Shown: piece by piece, positions 1 to 5,100 of the stretch
Position numbering within the stretch: position 1 is the first letter of the stretch
Layout: every line of letters begins with the position of its first letter
Assembly: GCA_017996675.1 (NCBI GenBank)
Contig: JAGOGN010000124.1
Coordinates: 1-5,100, forward strand
Origin: Lachnospiraceae bacterium
Lineage (GTDB): Bacteria > Bacillota_A > Clostridia > Lachnospirales > Lachnospiraceae
Direction of reading: 5' to 3'
Length of the DNA stretch: 5,100 bases
Notes under the pieces: model-generated
The model's database searches: none
What the model was told of the DNA's origin: nothing
The model's input: the letters and a program-made list of their open reading frames with translations, nothing else
Position numbers and translations under genes: made by a program

Positions 1-213
1 GTGCTAACGTTCTTATTTTTAACGCTGATGACTGATAATCTGATGATTATTCAGGTGGGAACCATTATATCAGGTATGCCGATTGCATCAATGGTAGCCA
101 TGGGAAGTGCGGAATACGAAAAACAGGGCAGACACGCTGCATTAGCGGTTGCCCTGACAACAATTTTTGCGATGATTACCATTCCAATCGTAGCAATGAT
201 ATTAGGAGTTTAA
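1..213 (+). CDS. AEC (auxin efflux carrier) family permease, C-terminal fragment
   Basis: This is the last 70 codons of a membrane transporter gene whose 5' part lies before the window. The GTG at base 1 is only the window edge, not a credible start, since family members are usually about 300 residues or more. Two hydrophobic segments are visible, at roughly residues 1-30 and 46-69. The stretch between them (SGMPIASMVAMGSAEYEKQG) resembles the conserved 'MP...A..YG' region near the C-terminus of AEC permeases, and the tail (TTIFAMITIPIVAMILGV) matches the usual 'stl.SlitiPl' final helix. AEC proteins are secondary carriers in the cytoplasmic membrane, often for small organic acids; the substrate cannot be read from this fragment. 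The stop TAA (211-213) lies inside the 3' end of the opposite-strand ABC-F gene, giving a 12-base convergent overlap. I see no intrinsic terminator directly after it. The family call rests on the C-terminal pattern alone. Confidence 0.75.
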   Translation: MLTFLFLTLMTDNLMIIQVGTIISGMPIASMVAMGSAEYEKQGRHAALAVALTTIFAMITIPIVAMILGV

Positions 214-1746
214 AGAGGTGATCAACTGCAAACCATTAGGCGTTAATTCGTAAATGGTGTCGCAAACCGTGGATAAATATCCACGATCGTGAGAGATGCT
301 GATGATTGCTCCATGAAAATCTTTTAAAATTTGAAAAATTACAGGCGTAGATAAAGGTGAAAAGTTTCTGGTTGGTTCGTCAAGAATCAGGACATCATTT
401 TTATCTACGCTTATTTTTAATAAAAACAGCTTCGCCTTTTGACCACCGGAAAGGTCATTGATGGGATGGAGCATTTCGTCAGCGGTATAATTCATACTCC
501 CCAGATAGGTGCGCACTTTCGATACGGTCTCATGATCGGGGGTCTGTGCCAGATATTCCACTGGCGTTATATCCATTGGCAATAGATCCATGTAATTTTG
601 TGGCATATAAGCGGCATGAATATCCTTTCGCTGTAAAAGCTGATCTGCAATTTGGCGGATGAGAGTAGTCTTTCCAACGCCGTTCTTGCCAATGATACTT
701 ATTTTTTCAGGTCCGCGAACCTGCAAATGAATATTACAGGAAAGAATCCGATCTTCGATTTTCAGGGTATCTAAAGAAAAATTGATGATTTCTTTGCCAT
801 TTGGAATGACAATATTGGAATCCAGTTTGGAAAAAATAGGTTCCTCATATTGTAAAAAATCAGTGAGTTGTTCTTTCTCCCGCTGAAATCGTTTACCCAT
901 TGCGGTGACGGTATGCATTTTCTTTTTCAAAAGAGCGCCAGTATGCGGGTCCTGCCTGGATATGCTATTTTGTTGATGTTCCACTTTTTGTTGAATGTCA
1001 CGATAGCGATCCATTTTCTTCTGAAACTGAATCCGTTGATTGGTGGCCAAGTGGTTTTGTTGTTGATGTTTCAGATGCCTTAGCTCCACGTAGTCATCAT
1101 AAGTCGTTCTGGAAAAATTAGAGCGGGGGATGGTCTTTCGCTGAACCTGCTCTAAGTGAAGAATCCCATTTGCACAATTCTGGATTAATGTTTCATCATG
1201 AGAAATAAAGAGCACAGGGCAGGAAGACTCTAAGATAAAGGTTTCCAACCAGTACAGGGTATCCAGATCCAGATCATTAGACGGTTCATCTAAAAGTAGA
1301 AGATCTGGTTTCTTCAAAACAAGTGCAGCAAGCTGGATCTTTACTTTCTCTCCACCGGAAAAACTATTTAAAAGCTGTTCGGAGTAGAAAATCGTAGTTG
1401 GAAGGTGTAATTTTGCAGCAAGTAAATAGAGTTCAGCCTGAGGGTATAGAAAGAAATTATCATCCCTGCAGAAATATTCATAAGCAGTCAGTCCCGAATA
1501 GGCTTTAGGTAGTTCTTGTGGAAGGTAAGAAATATTCAGCCCTTTTTTGAAGATATGTCCAGTTATTTCAATATAGGAATCAATTTCCAATGGTGAATAG
1601 ATTGCTTTTAATAAAGTGGACTTGCCGTTTCCCTCTTCACCTATGATGGCAATTTTATCTTTTGGCATTACTGAAAAAGTAAGGTTCTGAATCAGTGGTC
1701 TTAAATCTTTTTTATGTGTAAGTGTTAAATTTTCTATTTGTAACAT
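202..1746 (-). CDS. ABC-F family ATPase (ribosome-associated, two nucleotide-binding domains)
   Basis: This 514-residue soluble protein has two ABC ATPase domains and no membrane segment, which is the ABC-F layout. Members bind the ribosomal E site and act as translation factors or antibiotic-protection proteins. Domain 1 has Walker A GEEGNGKST (36-44), Q-loop LPQE (75-78), signature SFSGGEK (128-134), Walker B LLLLDEPSNDLD (149-160, catalytic Glu154) and switch SHDE (182-185). A charged, Gln/Lys-rich helical linker (about 203-305) fits the P-site tRNA interaction motif. Domain 2 has GKNGVGKTT (353-361), MPQN (381-384), LSGGQKAK (432-439), VLILDEPTRNFSPLS (452-466, Glu457) and SHDR (485-488). 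The D-loop of domain 2 is NFSPLS rather than the usual NHLD type. I recall similar proteins as common in Clostridia, but I cannot name a characterised orthologue, so drug resistance is inference. The ATG at 1746 is chosen because it has a strong Shine-Dalgarno site; an in-frame ATG at 1800 has none and lies at the predicted transcript start. Confidence 0.93.
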   Translation of the reverse strand: MLQIENLTLTHKKDLRPLIQNLTFSVMPKDKIAIIGEEGNGKSTLLKAIYSPLEIDSYIEITGHIFKKGLNISYLPQELPKAYSGLTAYEYFCRDDNFFLYPQAELYLLAAKLHLPTTIFYSEQLLNSFSGGEKVKIQLAALVLKKPDLLLLDEPSNDLDLDTLYWLETFILESSCPVLFISHDETLIQNCANGILHLEQVQRKTIPRSNFSRTTYDDYVELRHLKHQQQNHLATNQRIQFQKKMDRYRDIQQKVEHQQNSISRQDPHTGALLKKKMHTVTAMGKRFQREKEQLTDFLQYEEPIFSKLDSNIVIPNGKEIINFSLDTLKIEDRILSCNIHLQVRGPEKISIIGKNGVGKTTLIRQIADQLLQRKDIHAAYMPQNYMDLLPMDITPVEYLAQTPDHETVSKVRTYLGSMNYTADEMLHPINDLSGGQKAKLFLLKISVDKNDVLILDEPTRNFSPLSTPVIFQILKDFHGAIISISHDRGYLSTVCDTIYELTPNGLQLITSLNS

Positions 1747-1752
1747 TGATTT

Positions 1753-1757
1753 CCTCC
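1753..1757 (-). promoter_or_regulatory. Ribosome binding site that fixes the ABC-F start
   Basis: On the minus strand GGAGG is followed by AAATCA and then ATG, a strong site with six-base spacing. It selects the start at 1746 over the upstream in-frame ATG at 1800, which would add 18 residues (MKVCSNPSRFELFYWRKS) that are not part of the ABC fold. The recognisable ABC-F N-terminus begins at MLQIENLTL. Confidence 0.88.
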
Positions 1758-1760
1758 AAT

Positions 1761-1790
1761 AAAAAAGTTCAAATCTACTCGGATTTGAAC
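1761..1790 (-). terminator. Terminator-like hairpin in the ABC-F leader (putative attenuator)
   Basis: On the minus strand GTTCAAATC, loop CGAGTA, then GATTTGAAC form a perfect 9-bp stem (1767-1790), followed after the stem by a run of six T (1761-1766). This is the architecture of an intrinsic terminator, though the stem is AU-rich and so only moderately stable. It sits about 15 bases into the predicted transcript and just before the GGAGG of the ABC-F gene, so it would stop transcription before the coding region. Leader attenuation is an established mode of control for several antibiotic-protection ABC-F genes. That this hairpin works that way is inference; I did not find a convincing competing antiterminator. 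Confidence 0.6.
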
Positions 1791-1811
1791 AAACTTTCAT
1801 AAATTAATATC

Positions 1812-1839
1812 ATTATAGCAAAGCGGAATTCTATGTCAA
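1812..1839 (-). promoter_or_regulatory. Sigma-A promoter for the ABC-F gene
   Basis: Reading the minus strand, TTGACA (1834-1839) and TATAAT (1812-1817) are both perfect consensus, with a 16-base spacer and a TGC extended -10 directly before TATAAT. The start of transcription would fall near 1805, giving a leader of about 60 bases to the ATG at 1746. Such a strong promoter feeding straight into a terminator-like hairpin fits control after initiation. Confidence 0.85.
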
Positions 1840-1862
1840 CTTAAAAAAAAGAAAAATAGGTG

Positions 1863-1890
1863 TTGTAAAATATTGAAATGTGAGTATAAT
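1863..1890 (+). promoter_or_regulatory. Sigma-A promoter for the MATE gene
   Basis: TTGTAA (1863-1868, four of six consensus bases) and a perfect TATAAT (1885-1890) are separated by 16 bases. Predicted transcription starts near 1897, leaving a leader of about 55 bases with no obvious hairpin. Its -35 box lies 23 bases from the -35 box of the divergent ABC-F promoter, so the two promoters share a short A/T-rich control region. I see no convincing operator palindrome there. Confidence 0.7.
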
Positions 1891-1951
1891 GGTATTTATA
1901 GGAAAAAAGTACTAGTTCAATCAGGGACGTAAAGTAAGGAAGAGGAAATAA

Positions 1952-3310
1952 ATGGAATCAGAACAATTACTAATGACAGAGGGTCCTATTCGTAAAAAAA
2001 TCATTATGTTTGCCTTACCAATCTTTTGGGGAAATTTATTTCAGCAGCTTTATAATGTAGTGGATTCACTGGTAGTTGGTAACTTTGTAGGACGTGATGC
2101 ACTTGCTGCAGTCAGTTCTTCTGGTCATTTGATCTTTTTAATGACAGGTTTGTTTGGTGGAATATTTATGGGAGCGGGTGTAGTCATATCCCGGTATTAT
2201 GGTTCCCAGGAGATGGATAAAGTACGTACTGCAATTCATACGGCAGTTGCTTTTGGATTAGTTGCGGGAGTGATTCTGACAATCATCGGAGTCGTATTTA
2301 CGCCTCATATCTTAGTGTGGATGGGGACTCCAAAATCGGTGCTTCCAAATTCGATTTTATTCTTACGTATTTATTTCGGCGGAGTTTTAGGTGTTGTGCT
2401 GTATAATACGGCCAGTGGTATCTTTCAGGCCGTGGGAGATAGCAGACATCCTTTATATTATTTGATTTTTTCTTCTGTTTTAAACGTTATTTTAGAGTTA
2501 TTATTCGTGGCAGTCTTTCAATGGGGTATTTCTGGCGCTGGTGCAGCGACGGTGATTGCACAGTTTGCCAGTGCATTTTTAGCATTTGGAAGATTGATGA
2601 AAACGAAAGATGTATATCGGGTTTCTTTAAAAGAAATCGGATTTGATTCAGGAATGTTAAAACAAATTTTGAAAATGGGAATTCCTGCCGGAATGCAGAA
2701 CTGTGTGATCGCACTTGCGAATATTGTGGTACAGTCTAATATAAATTCCTTTGGAGCGACAGCTGTTGCAGGATGTGGAACTTATTCCAAGATAGAGGGA
2801 TTTGGTTTTATCCCAATTACTAGTTTTTCAATGGCAATGACCACTTTTATCGGACAGAATTTAGGAGCCAAGAAATACGACAGAGCACGAAAGGGTGCAA
2901 AGTTTGGAATTGCAGGTTCCTTAATTTTAGCTGAATTAGTGGGAGCTATTATTTATGTATTTGCACCAATTTTTATTTCAGCATTCAACAATGAACCAGC
3001 AGTGATTGCATTTGGAACTCAGCAGGCGCGTATTGTTTCATTATTTTATTTCTTACTTGCTTTTTCACATTGTATGGCAGGTATCCTTCGAGGGGCAGGA
3101 AAATCCATCGTTCCAATGTTCGTTATGTTAGGATGTTGGTGCATTATACGAGTTTCCTATATTACCTTAATTACACATTTTGTTTCGCAGATTAATGTTG
3201 TATTTTGGGCGTACCCACTGACTTGGACATTGAGTTCAATTGTCTTTTTCTTCTATTATAAGAAGGCAGATTGGGTTCACGGGTTTGAAGGTAAACAACT
3301 AACGGCATAA
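1952..3310 (+). CDS. MATE family multidrug/cation-coupled efflux transporter
   Basis: This complete 452-residue integral membrane protein has the normal MATE length and about twelve hydrophobic segments arranged as two six-helix lobes. Recognisable landmarks are the N-terminal EGPIRKKIIMFALPIFWGN and QQLYNVVDSLVVGNFVG stretch (about 10-47), a YGSQEMDKVR loop (83-92), GDSRHPLYY (162-170), the second-lobe start MGIPAGMQN (242-250) and GQNLGAKKYDRARKG (301-315). MATE pumps use a Na+ or H+ gradient to export cationic drugs, dyes or metabolites across the cytoplasmic membrane; the substrate and coupling ion cannot be set from sequence here. The start at 1952 follows a purine-rich site, GGAAGAGG (1938-1945), with six bases to the ATG. 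It is transcribed from its own promoter, divergently from the ABC-F gene, and ends before a bidirectional terminator. The reading frame is intact with nothing missing. The family call is firm; the subfamily (NorM, DinF or MepA-like) is not resolved. Confidence 0.95.
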   Translation: MESEQLLMTEGPIRKKIIMFALPIFWGNLFQQLYNVVDSLVVGNFVGRDALAAVSSSGHLIFLMTGLFGGIFMGAGVVISRYYGSQEMDKVRTAIHTAVAFGLVAGVILTIIGVVFTPHILVWMGTPKSVLPNSILFLRIYFGGVLGVVLYNTASGIFQAVGDSRHPLYYLIFSSVLNVILELLFVAVFQWGISGAGAATVIAQFASAFLAFGRLMKTKDVYRVSLKEIGFDSGMLKQILKMGIPAGMQNCVIALANIVVQSNINSFGATAVAGCGTYSKIEGFGFIPITSFSMAMTTFIGQNLGAKKYDRARKGAKFGIAGSLILAELVGAIIYVFAPIFISAFNNEPAVIAFGTQQARIVSLFYFLLAFSHCMAGILRGAGKSIVPMFVMLGCWCIIRVSYITLITHFVSQINVVFWAYPLTWTLSSIVFFFYYKKADWVHGFEGKQLTA

Positions 3311-3326
3311 CTCACTCTTTATCTAT

Positions 3327-3346
3327 AAAAGGGGAACATCCTCCCC
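3327..3346 (-). terminator. Second, weaker hairpin terminator for the leftward transcript
   Basis: On the minus strand GGGGA, loop GGATGT, TCCCC (3331-3346) is followed by four T (3327-3330). It lies just beyond the main bidirectional terminator and could catch read-through from the AI-2E-family gene. On the plus strand the same hairpin is followed by A residues, so it would not terminate the MATE transcript. The five-base stem and short T-run make this a moderate call. Confidence 0.45.
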
Positions 3347-3381
3347 AAAAAAAGCTGCAGGCATTTGCCTACAGCTTTTTT
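3347..3381. terminator. Bidirectional intrinsic terminator between convergent genes
   Basis: AAAAAAGCTG (3348-3357) pairs with CAGCTTTTTT (3372-3381). After one C/A mismatch, AGGC (3359-3362) pairs with GCCT (3367-3370) around an ATTT loop. The stem has a run of T on its 3' side in both orientations: six on the plus strand (3376-3381) and seven on the minus strand (opposite 3347-3353). It lies 37 bases after the MATE stop and begins 11 bases past the AI-2E-family gene stop, so it serves both. Confidence 0.9.
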
Positions 3382-3391
3382 GAAAGTTAAA

Positions 3392-4573
3392 CTACTTCGT
3401 ATCCGTTTCACCTTTGGAATCACTCGAAGTCTCGGGATCTGTTTGATCATAAGAATCAGCTGAAATATTACGACTAAGTAGGCGCTTATTGGTCCATTCA
3501 CGTAGTAAGGAATATAACACAGAACAAAGAGGAATAAATATTAACATTCCAGAAACGCCCATCAAATTGCCACCAATGAAGACAGCTGCTAATACCCAGA
3601 TAGATGGTAGTCCAATTGAGCCTCCCACAATGTGCGGATAAATCAGATTTCCCTCTAACTGCTGAATAATTAGAAACATGATGATGAACCACAGTGCTTG
3701 TATTGGATTAACCATGACAATTAATAAGGCACCTACCGCACAACCAATAAATGCGCCAATCATTGGAATCAGTGCTGTAAAAGCAATTAGGATTCCAATT
3801 AACATGGCATATGGAAAGCGTAGAATAGTCATAGCAATAAAAAACAGTGAGCCTAAAATGCATGCGTCCAAACATTGACCCGATAAGAAGCTGGAAAAAG
3901 TTTTATGGGTTAGCTTCCCAATGGTAAGAATCCGCTCGGCCCGATCTTTTTTCGCAGTTGCAAAAAGAAGTTTTTTACATTGACGAGACAGAGTTTCTTT
4001 TTGCAGAAGAACGTATACTGAAAAAATAAAACCAATGAAAAATACCATTACACCATTAAATACGCCTGAGATTAAGGAAACACTGGAGGAAAATAGTCCT
4101 GATGCACTTTCCTGGGCAAATGTGATTACTTTTTGTACAGTCGAATCCCAGTCCCATTTGGATATCGTCTTCTTGATTTCTGGATAATCACTAGAAAGCG
4201 AATTAACGAAATTGGTCAGTTCCTTGTAAGCTTTCGGAACTTGTTTTCCAATCGATACAAAGGTGTCTGCAAGTTCAGGTATGACGATGAACATCACTAA
4301 AATAATGATTGCGATAATGAGTAGGAGCGTGAGAAGAAGACTAATGCCACGTGCGCCTTTATTTTTCAATTTTGGGATTTTTCGAACAAGTCTTTCGATA
4401 AAATTCATTGGTACGCTTAATACAAATGCGATGCAGCCTCCTAAAATGAAAGGGAAAATCAACGACCATCCAATATCGAGTAATTTAAGAACATCTTTTA
4501 AATAAATGACTGCTGCAAATAATAAAGCACATAAAAAGTAGGGATAGTAATGTTTCTTACGGTTTTGATCCAT
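3392..4573 (-). CDS. AI-2E family (UPF0118 / PerM-YdiK-like) membrane transporter
   Basis: This complete 393-residue polytopic membrane protein has hydrophobic segments at about 10-26, 36-55, 77-99, 165-190, 235-252, 254-285, 290-305 and 322-355, the family's usual eight-span pattern. A large polar segment lies between the third and fourth spans (about 100-160). Diagnostic stretches are FTALIPMIGAFIGCAVGALL (265-284), QQLEGNLIYPHIVGGSIGLP (304-323) and FIGGNLMGVSGMLIFIPL (332-349). Members have been linked to autoinducer-2 export or to Na+/H+ antiport, but most, including this one, have no known substrate. The C-terminal 25 residues are polar and rich in Asp, Ser and Thr. The ATG at 4573 follows AAAGGA on the minus strand, with a rather long 10-base spacing after AGGA. 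It converges on the MATE gene across a bidirectional terminator and is divergent from ileS, with its own promoter. The family call is firm and the function open. Confidence 0.92.
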   Translation of the reverse strand: MDQNRKKHYYPYFLCALLFAAVIYLKDVLKLLDIGWSLIFPFILGGCIAFVLSVPMNFIERLVRKIPKLKNKGARGISLLLTLLLIIAIIILVMFIVIPELADTFVSIGKQVPKAYKELTNFVNSLSSDYPEIKKTISKWDWDSTVQKVITFAQESASGLFSSSVSLISGVFNGVMVFFIGFIFSVYVLLQKETLSRQCKKLLFATAKKDRAERILTIGKLTHKTFSSFLSGQCLDACILGSLFFIAMTILRFPYAMLIGILIAFTALIPMIGAFIGCAVGALLIVMVNPIQALWFIIMFLIIQQLEGNLIYPHIVGGSIGLPSIWVLAAVFIGGNLMGVSGMLIFIPLCSVLYSLLREWTNKRLLSRNISADSYDQTDPETSSDSKGETDTK

Positions 4574-4604
4574 ATTTATAGTATCCTTTCACGGTTGATG
4601 ACTT

Positions 4605-4633
4605 ATTTTACCAATTCTTTCAATAAAATACAA
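4605..4633 (-). promoter_or_regulatory. Putative sigma-A promoter for the AI-2E family gene
   Basis: On the minus strand TTGTAT (4628-4633) and TAAAAT (4605-4610) are 17 bases apart, with TGG directly before the -10 giving an extended -10 motif. The -35 is weak (three of six consensus bases). Transcription would start near 4598, leaving a leader of about 25 bases. The box is 18 bases from the -35 of the divergent ileS promoter. Confidence 0.6.
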
Positions 4634-4651
4634 TCGCAAGGCGCTCTTTAC

Positions 4652-4679
4652 TTGACAAAATACCTTAGAATGATATAAT
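4652..4679 (+). promoter_or_regulatory. Sigma-A promoter for the ileS T-box transcript
   Basis: TTGACA (4652-4657) and TATAAT (4674-4679) are both perfect consensus with a 16-base spacer, and TGA directly before the -10 supplies an extended -10. The predicted transcription start is near 4686, just before the first stem of the T-box leader. Confidence 0.88.
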
Positions 4680-4685
4680 AATCGA

Positions 4686-4936
4686 TATAAATAACAAAAG
4701 CGATGATGAAGACAGTAGTTATTTGATTCTTGTCACAGCGAGCCGGGAGGGTGTAAGCCGGTACATAGAGCAAATAGATGAATATCACTTCTAAGCTTCA
4801 GGCTGAACGATTTATTTAGTAGGCTTTGACGGTTTCCCCCGTTATCGGGAGCGCATATACGTGAATGCAAGTATGCAGTAATAGGTGGTTGTGATAGCGA
4901 TAGCTTTCATCCTTTTGCTAGGATGAAAGCTTTTTT
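4686..4936 (+). promoter_or_regulatory. T-box riboswitch (tRNA-Ile sensing) upstream of ileS
   Basis: The leader binds uncharged tRNA and then lets transcription run into ileS. Stem I is visible: AAGC/GCTT (4698-4701 with 4795-4798) at the base, an internal GATGAT element resembling the K-turn, then GAAG/CTTC (4708-4711 with 4788-4791). Above it is the specifier loop, with AGTAG (4714-4718) on one side and GAATATCA (4780-4787) on the other, closed by TATTTG/CAAATA (4720-4725 with 4771-4776). The distal part has GCCGG, AGGGTG and CCGG (4742-4761). The specifier is read as ATC (4784-4786), an isoleucine codon that agrees with the downstream gene. A stem III candidate is GCATA/TATGC (4853-4857 with 4872-4876). 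The T-box motif region is 4880-4899; its TGGT (4886-4889) can pair with the ACCA end of tRNA-Ile. The stem II region (about 4799-4850) has several alternative pairings that I could not resolve. Confidence 0.93.
4902..4936 (+). terminator. Regulated terminator of the ileS T-box
   Basis: AGCTTTCATCCT (4902-4913) and AGGATGAAAGCT (4920-4931) form a perfect 12-bp stem with a six-base TTTGCT loop, followed by T to 4936. The 5' arm is also needed for the antiterminator: AGG (4883-4885) pairs with CCT (4911-4913), TGA (4892-4894) with TCA (4907-4909), and AGC (4896-4898) with GCT (4903-4905). The two structures therefore exclude one another, as expected of a T-box switch. Confidence 0.93.
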
Positions 4937-5003
4937 GACTTTAAAAGTCATGAAATAAACAAAGAATCAACACCCCCGACTGCAAAAGAAAGGAAGAGAA
5001 AAT

Positions 5004-5100
5004 ATGTATAAGAAAGTATCCACAGACCTTAATTTTGTTGAGAGAGAAAAACAAATCGAGCAATTTTGGAAAGACCATGATATTTTTAAGAAAAGTATGG
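5004..5100 (+). CDS. ileS: Isoleucine--tRNA ligase, N-terminal fragment
   Basis: The first 32 codons are visible, translating to MYKKVSTDLNFVEREKQI followed by EQFWKDHDIFKKSM; the gene runs off the window. The N-terminal pattern 'F...E..I..FW...DIF.KS' is the conserved entry to class I isoleucyl-tRNA synthetases, which charge tRNA-Ile with isoleucine in the cytoplasm. The catalytic HIGH and KMSKS motifs and the editing domain lie beyond the window and are not seen. The ATG follows AAAGGAAG (4989-4996), with nine bases after AGGA. The 67 bases between the T-box terminator and the start hold only a small GACTTT/AAAGTC palindrome (4937-4949). The upstream T-box with an Ile specifier independently supports the assignment. 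The start and family are secure; completeness cannot be judged. Confidence 0.93.
   Translation, partial: MYKKVSTDLNFVEREKQIEQFWKDHDIFKKSM

Noticed and set aside
868..1083. 71-codon open frame on the plus strand
   Set aside because: It lies entirely antisense within the linker region of the ABC-F gene, has no ribosome binding site or recognisable domain, and its hydrophobic look comes from the complement of a Lys/Gln-rich coding stretch.
2487..2714. 75-codon open frame on the minus strand inside the MATE gene
   Set aside because: It is a shadow of the intact MATE coding sequence, with no promoter, ribosome binding site or family resemblance.
3319..3501. 60-codon minus-strand open frame across the terminator
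   Set aside because: It is out of frame with the AI-2E family gene end and runs through both terminator hairpins, so it is not a credible gene.
3498..4505. Small open frames on both strands within the AI-2E family gene (3498-3692, 3678-3878, 4263-4505)
   Set aside because: All overlap a long, clearly membrane-protein coding frame and show no independent translation signals.
4937..4949. GACTTT/AAAGTC palindrome after the T-box terminator
   Set aside because: With a one-base centre it cannot form a useful RNA hairpin of any strength, and no T-run follows; it is too short to call an operator.
1..5100. Mobile elements, CRISPR arrays, tRNA or rRNA genes
   Set aside because: I saw no transposase frame, terminal inverted repeats, regularly spaced repeats or tRNA cloverleaf pattern; the genes are intact and look native to a Clostridia chromosome.

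Overview
The window looks like a piece of chromosome from a low-GC Gram-positive anaerobe of the Clostridia, most likely a Lachnospiraceae-type gut bacterium. The evidence is AT-rich sequence, near-consensus sigma-A promoters, strong purine-rich Shine-Dalgarno sites, a T-box leader in front of ileS, and protein sequences that read like Clostridia homologues. The family and genus assignment is by recognition only, with no database search.

Layout, left to right. The 3' end of an AEC-family permease gene (+, 1-213) meets, tail to tail and with a 12-base overlap, a complete ABC-F ATPase gene (-, 202-1746). A 205-base gap (1747-1951) holds two back-to-back promoters: one drives the ABC-F gene leftward and the other drives a MATE-family efflux pump gene rightward (+, 1952-3310). 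The ABC-F leader also contains a hairpin followed by a U-run, between promoter and ribosome binding site, which looks like a transcription attenuator. Between the convergent MATE gene and the AI-2E-family membrane protein gene (-, 3392-4573) lies a bidirectional intrinsic terminator, with a second weaker hairpin for the leftward transcript. A 430-base gap (4574-5003) holds a leftward promoter for the AI-2E-family gene and a rightward promoter followed by a complete T-box riboswitch (Ile specifier ATC, antiterminator, terminator). These precede the start of ileS (+, 5004 to the window end).

How the parts work together. There is no single multi-gene operon here; each gene has its own promoter or lies at an end. 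The most suggestive grouping is the divergent ABC-F / MATE pair: a ribosome-associated ATPase of a class that includes antibiotic-protection proteins, with an apparent attenuator, next to a multidrug-type exporter. That is a plausible but unproven drug-tolerance pair. The ileS unit is conventional amino-acid-responsive housekeeping control, though its T-box motif departs from the usual consensus. I found no mobile element, CRISPR array, tRNA, rRNA or clearly novel system.
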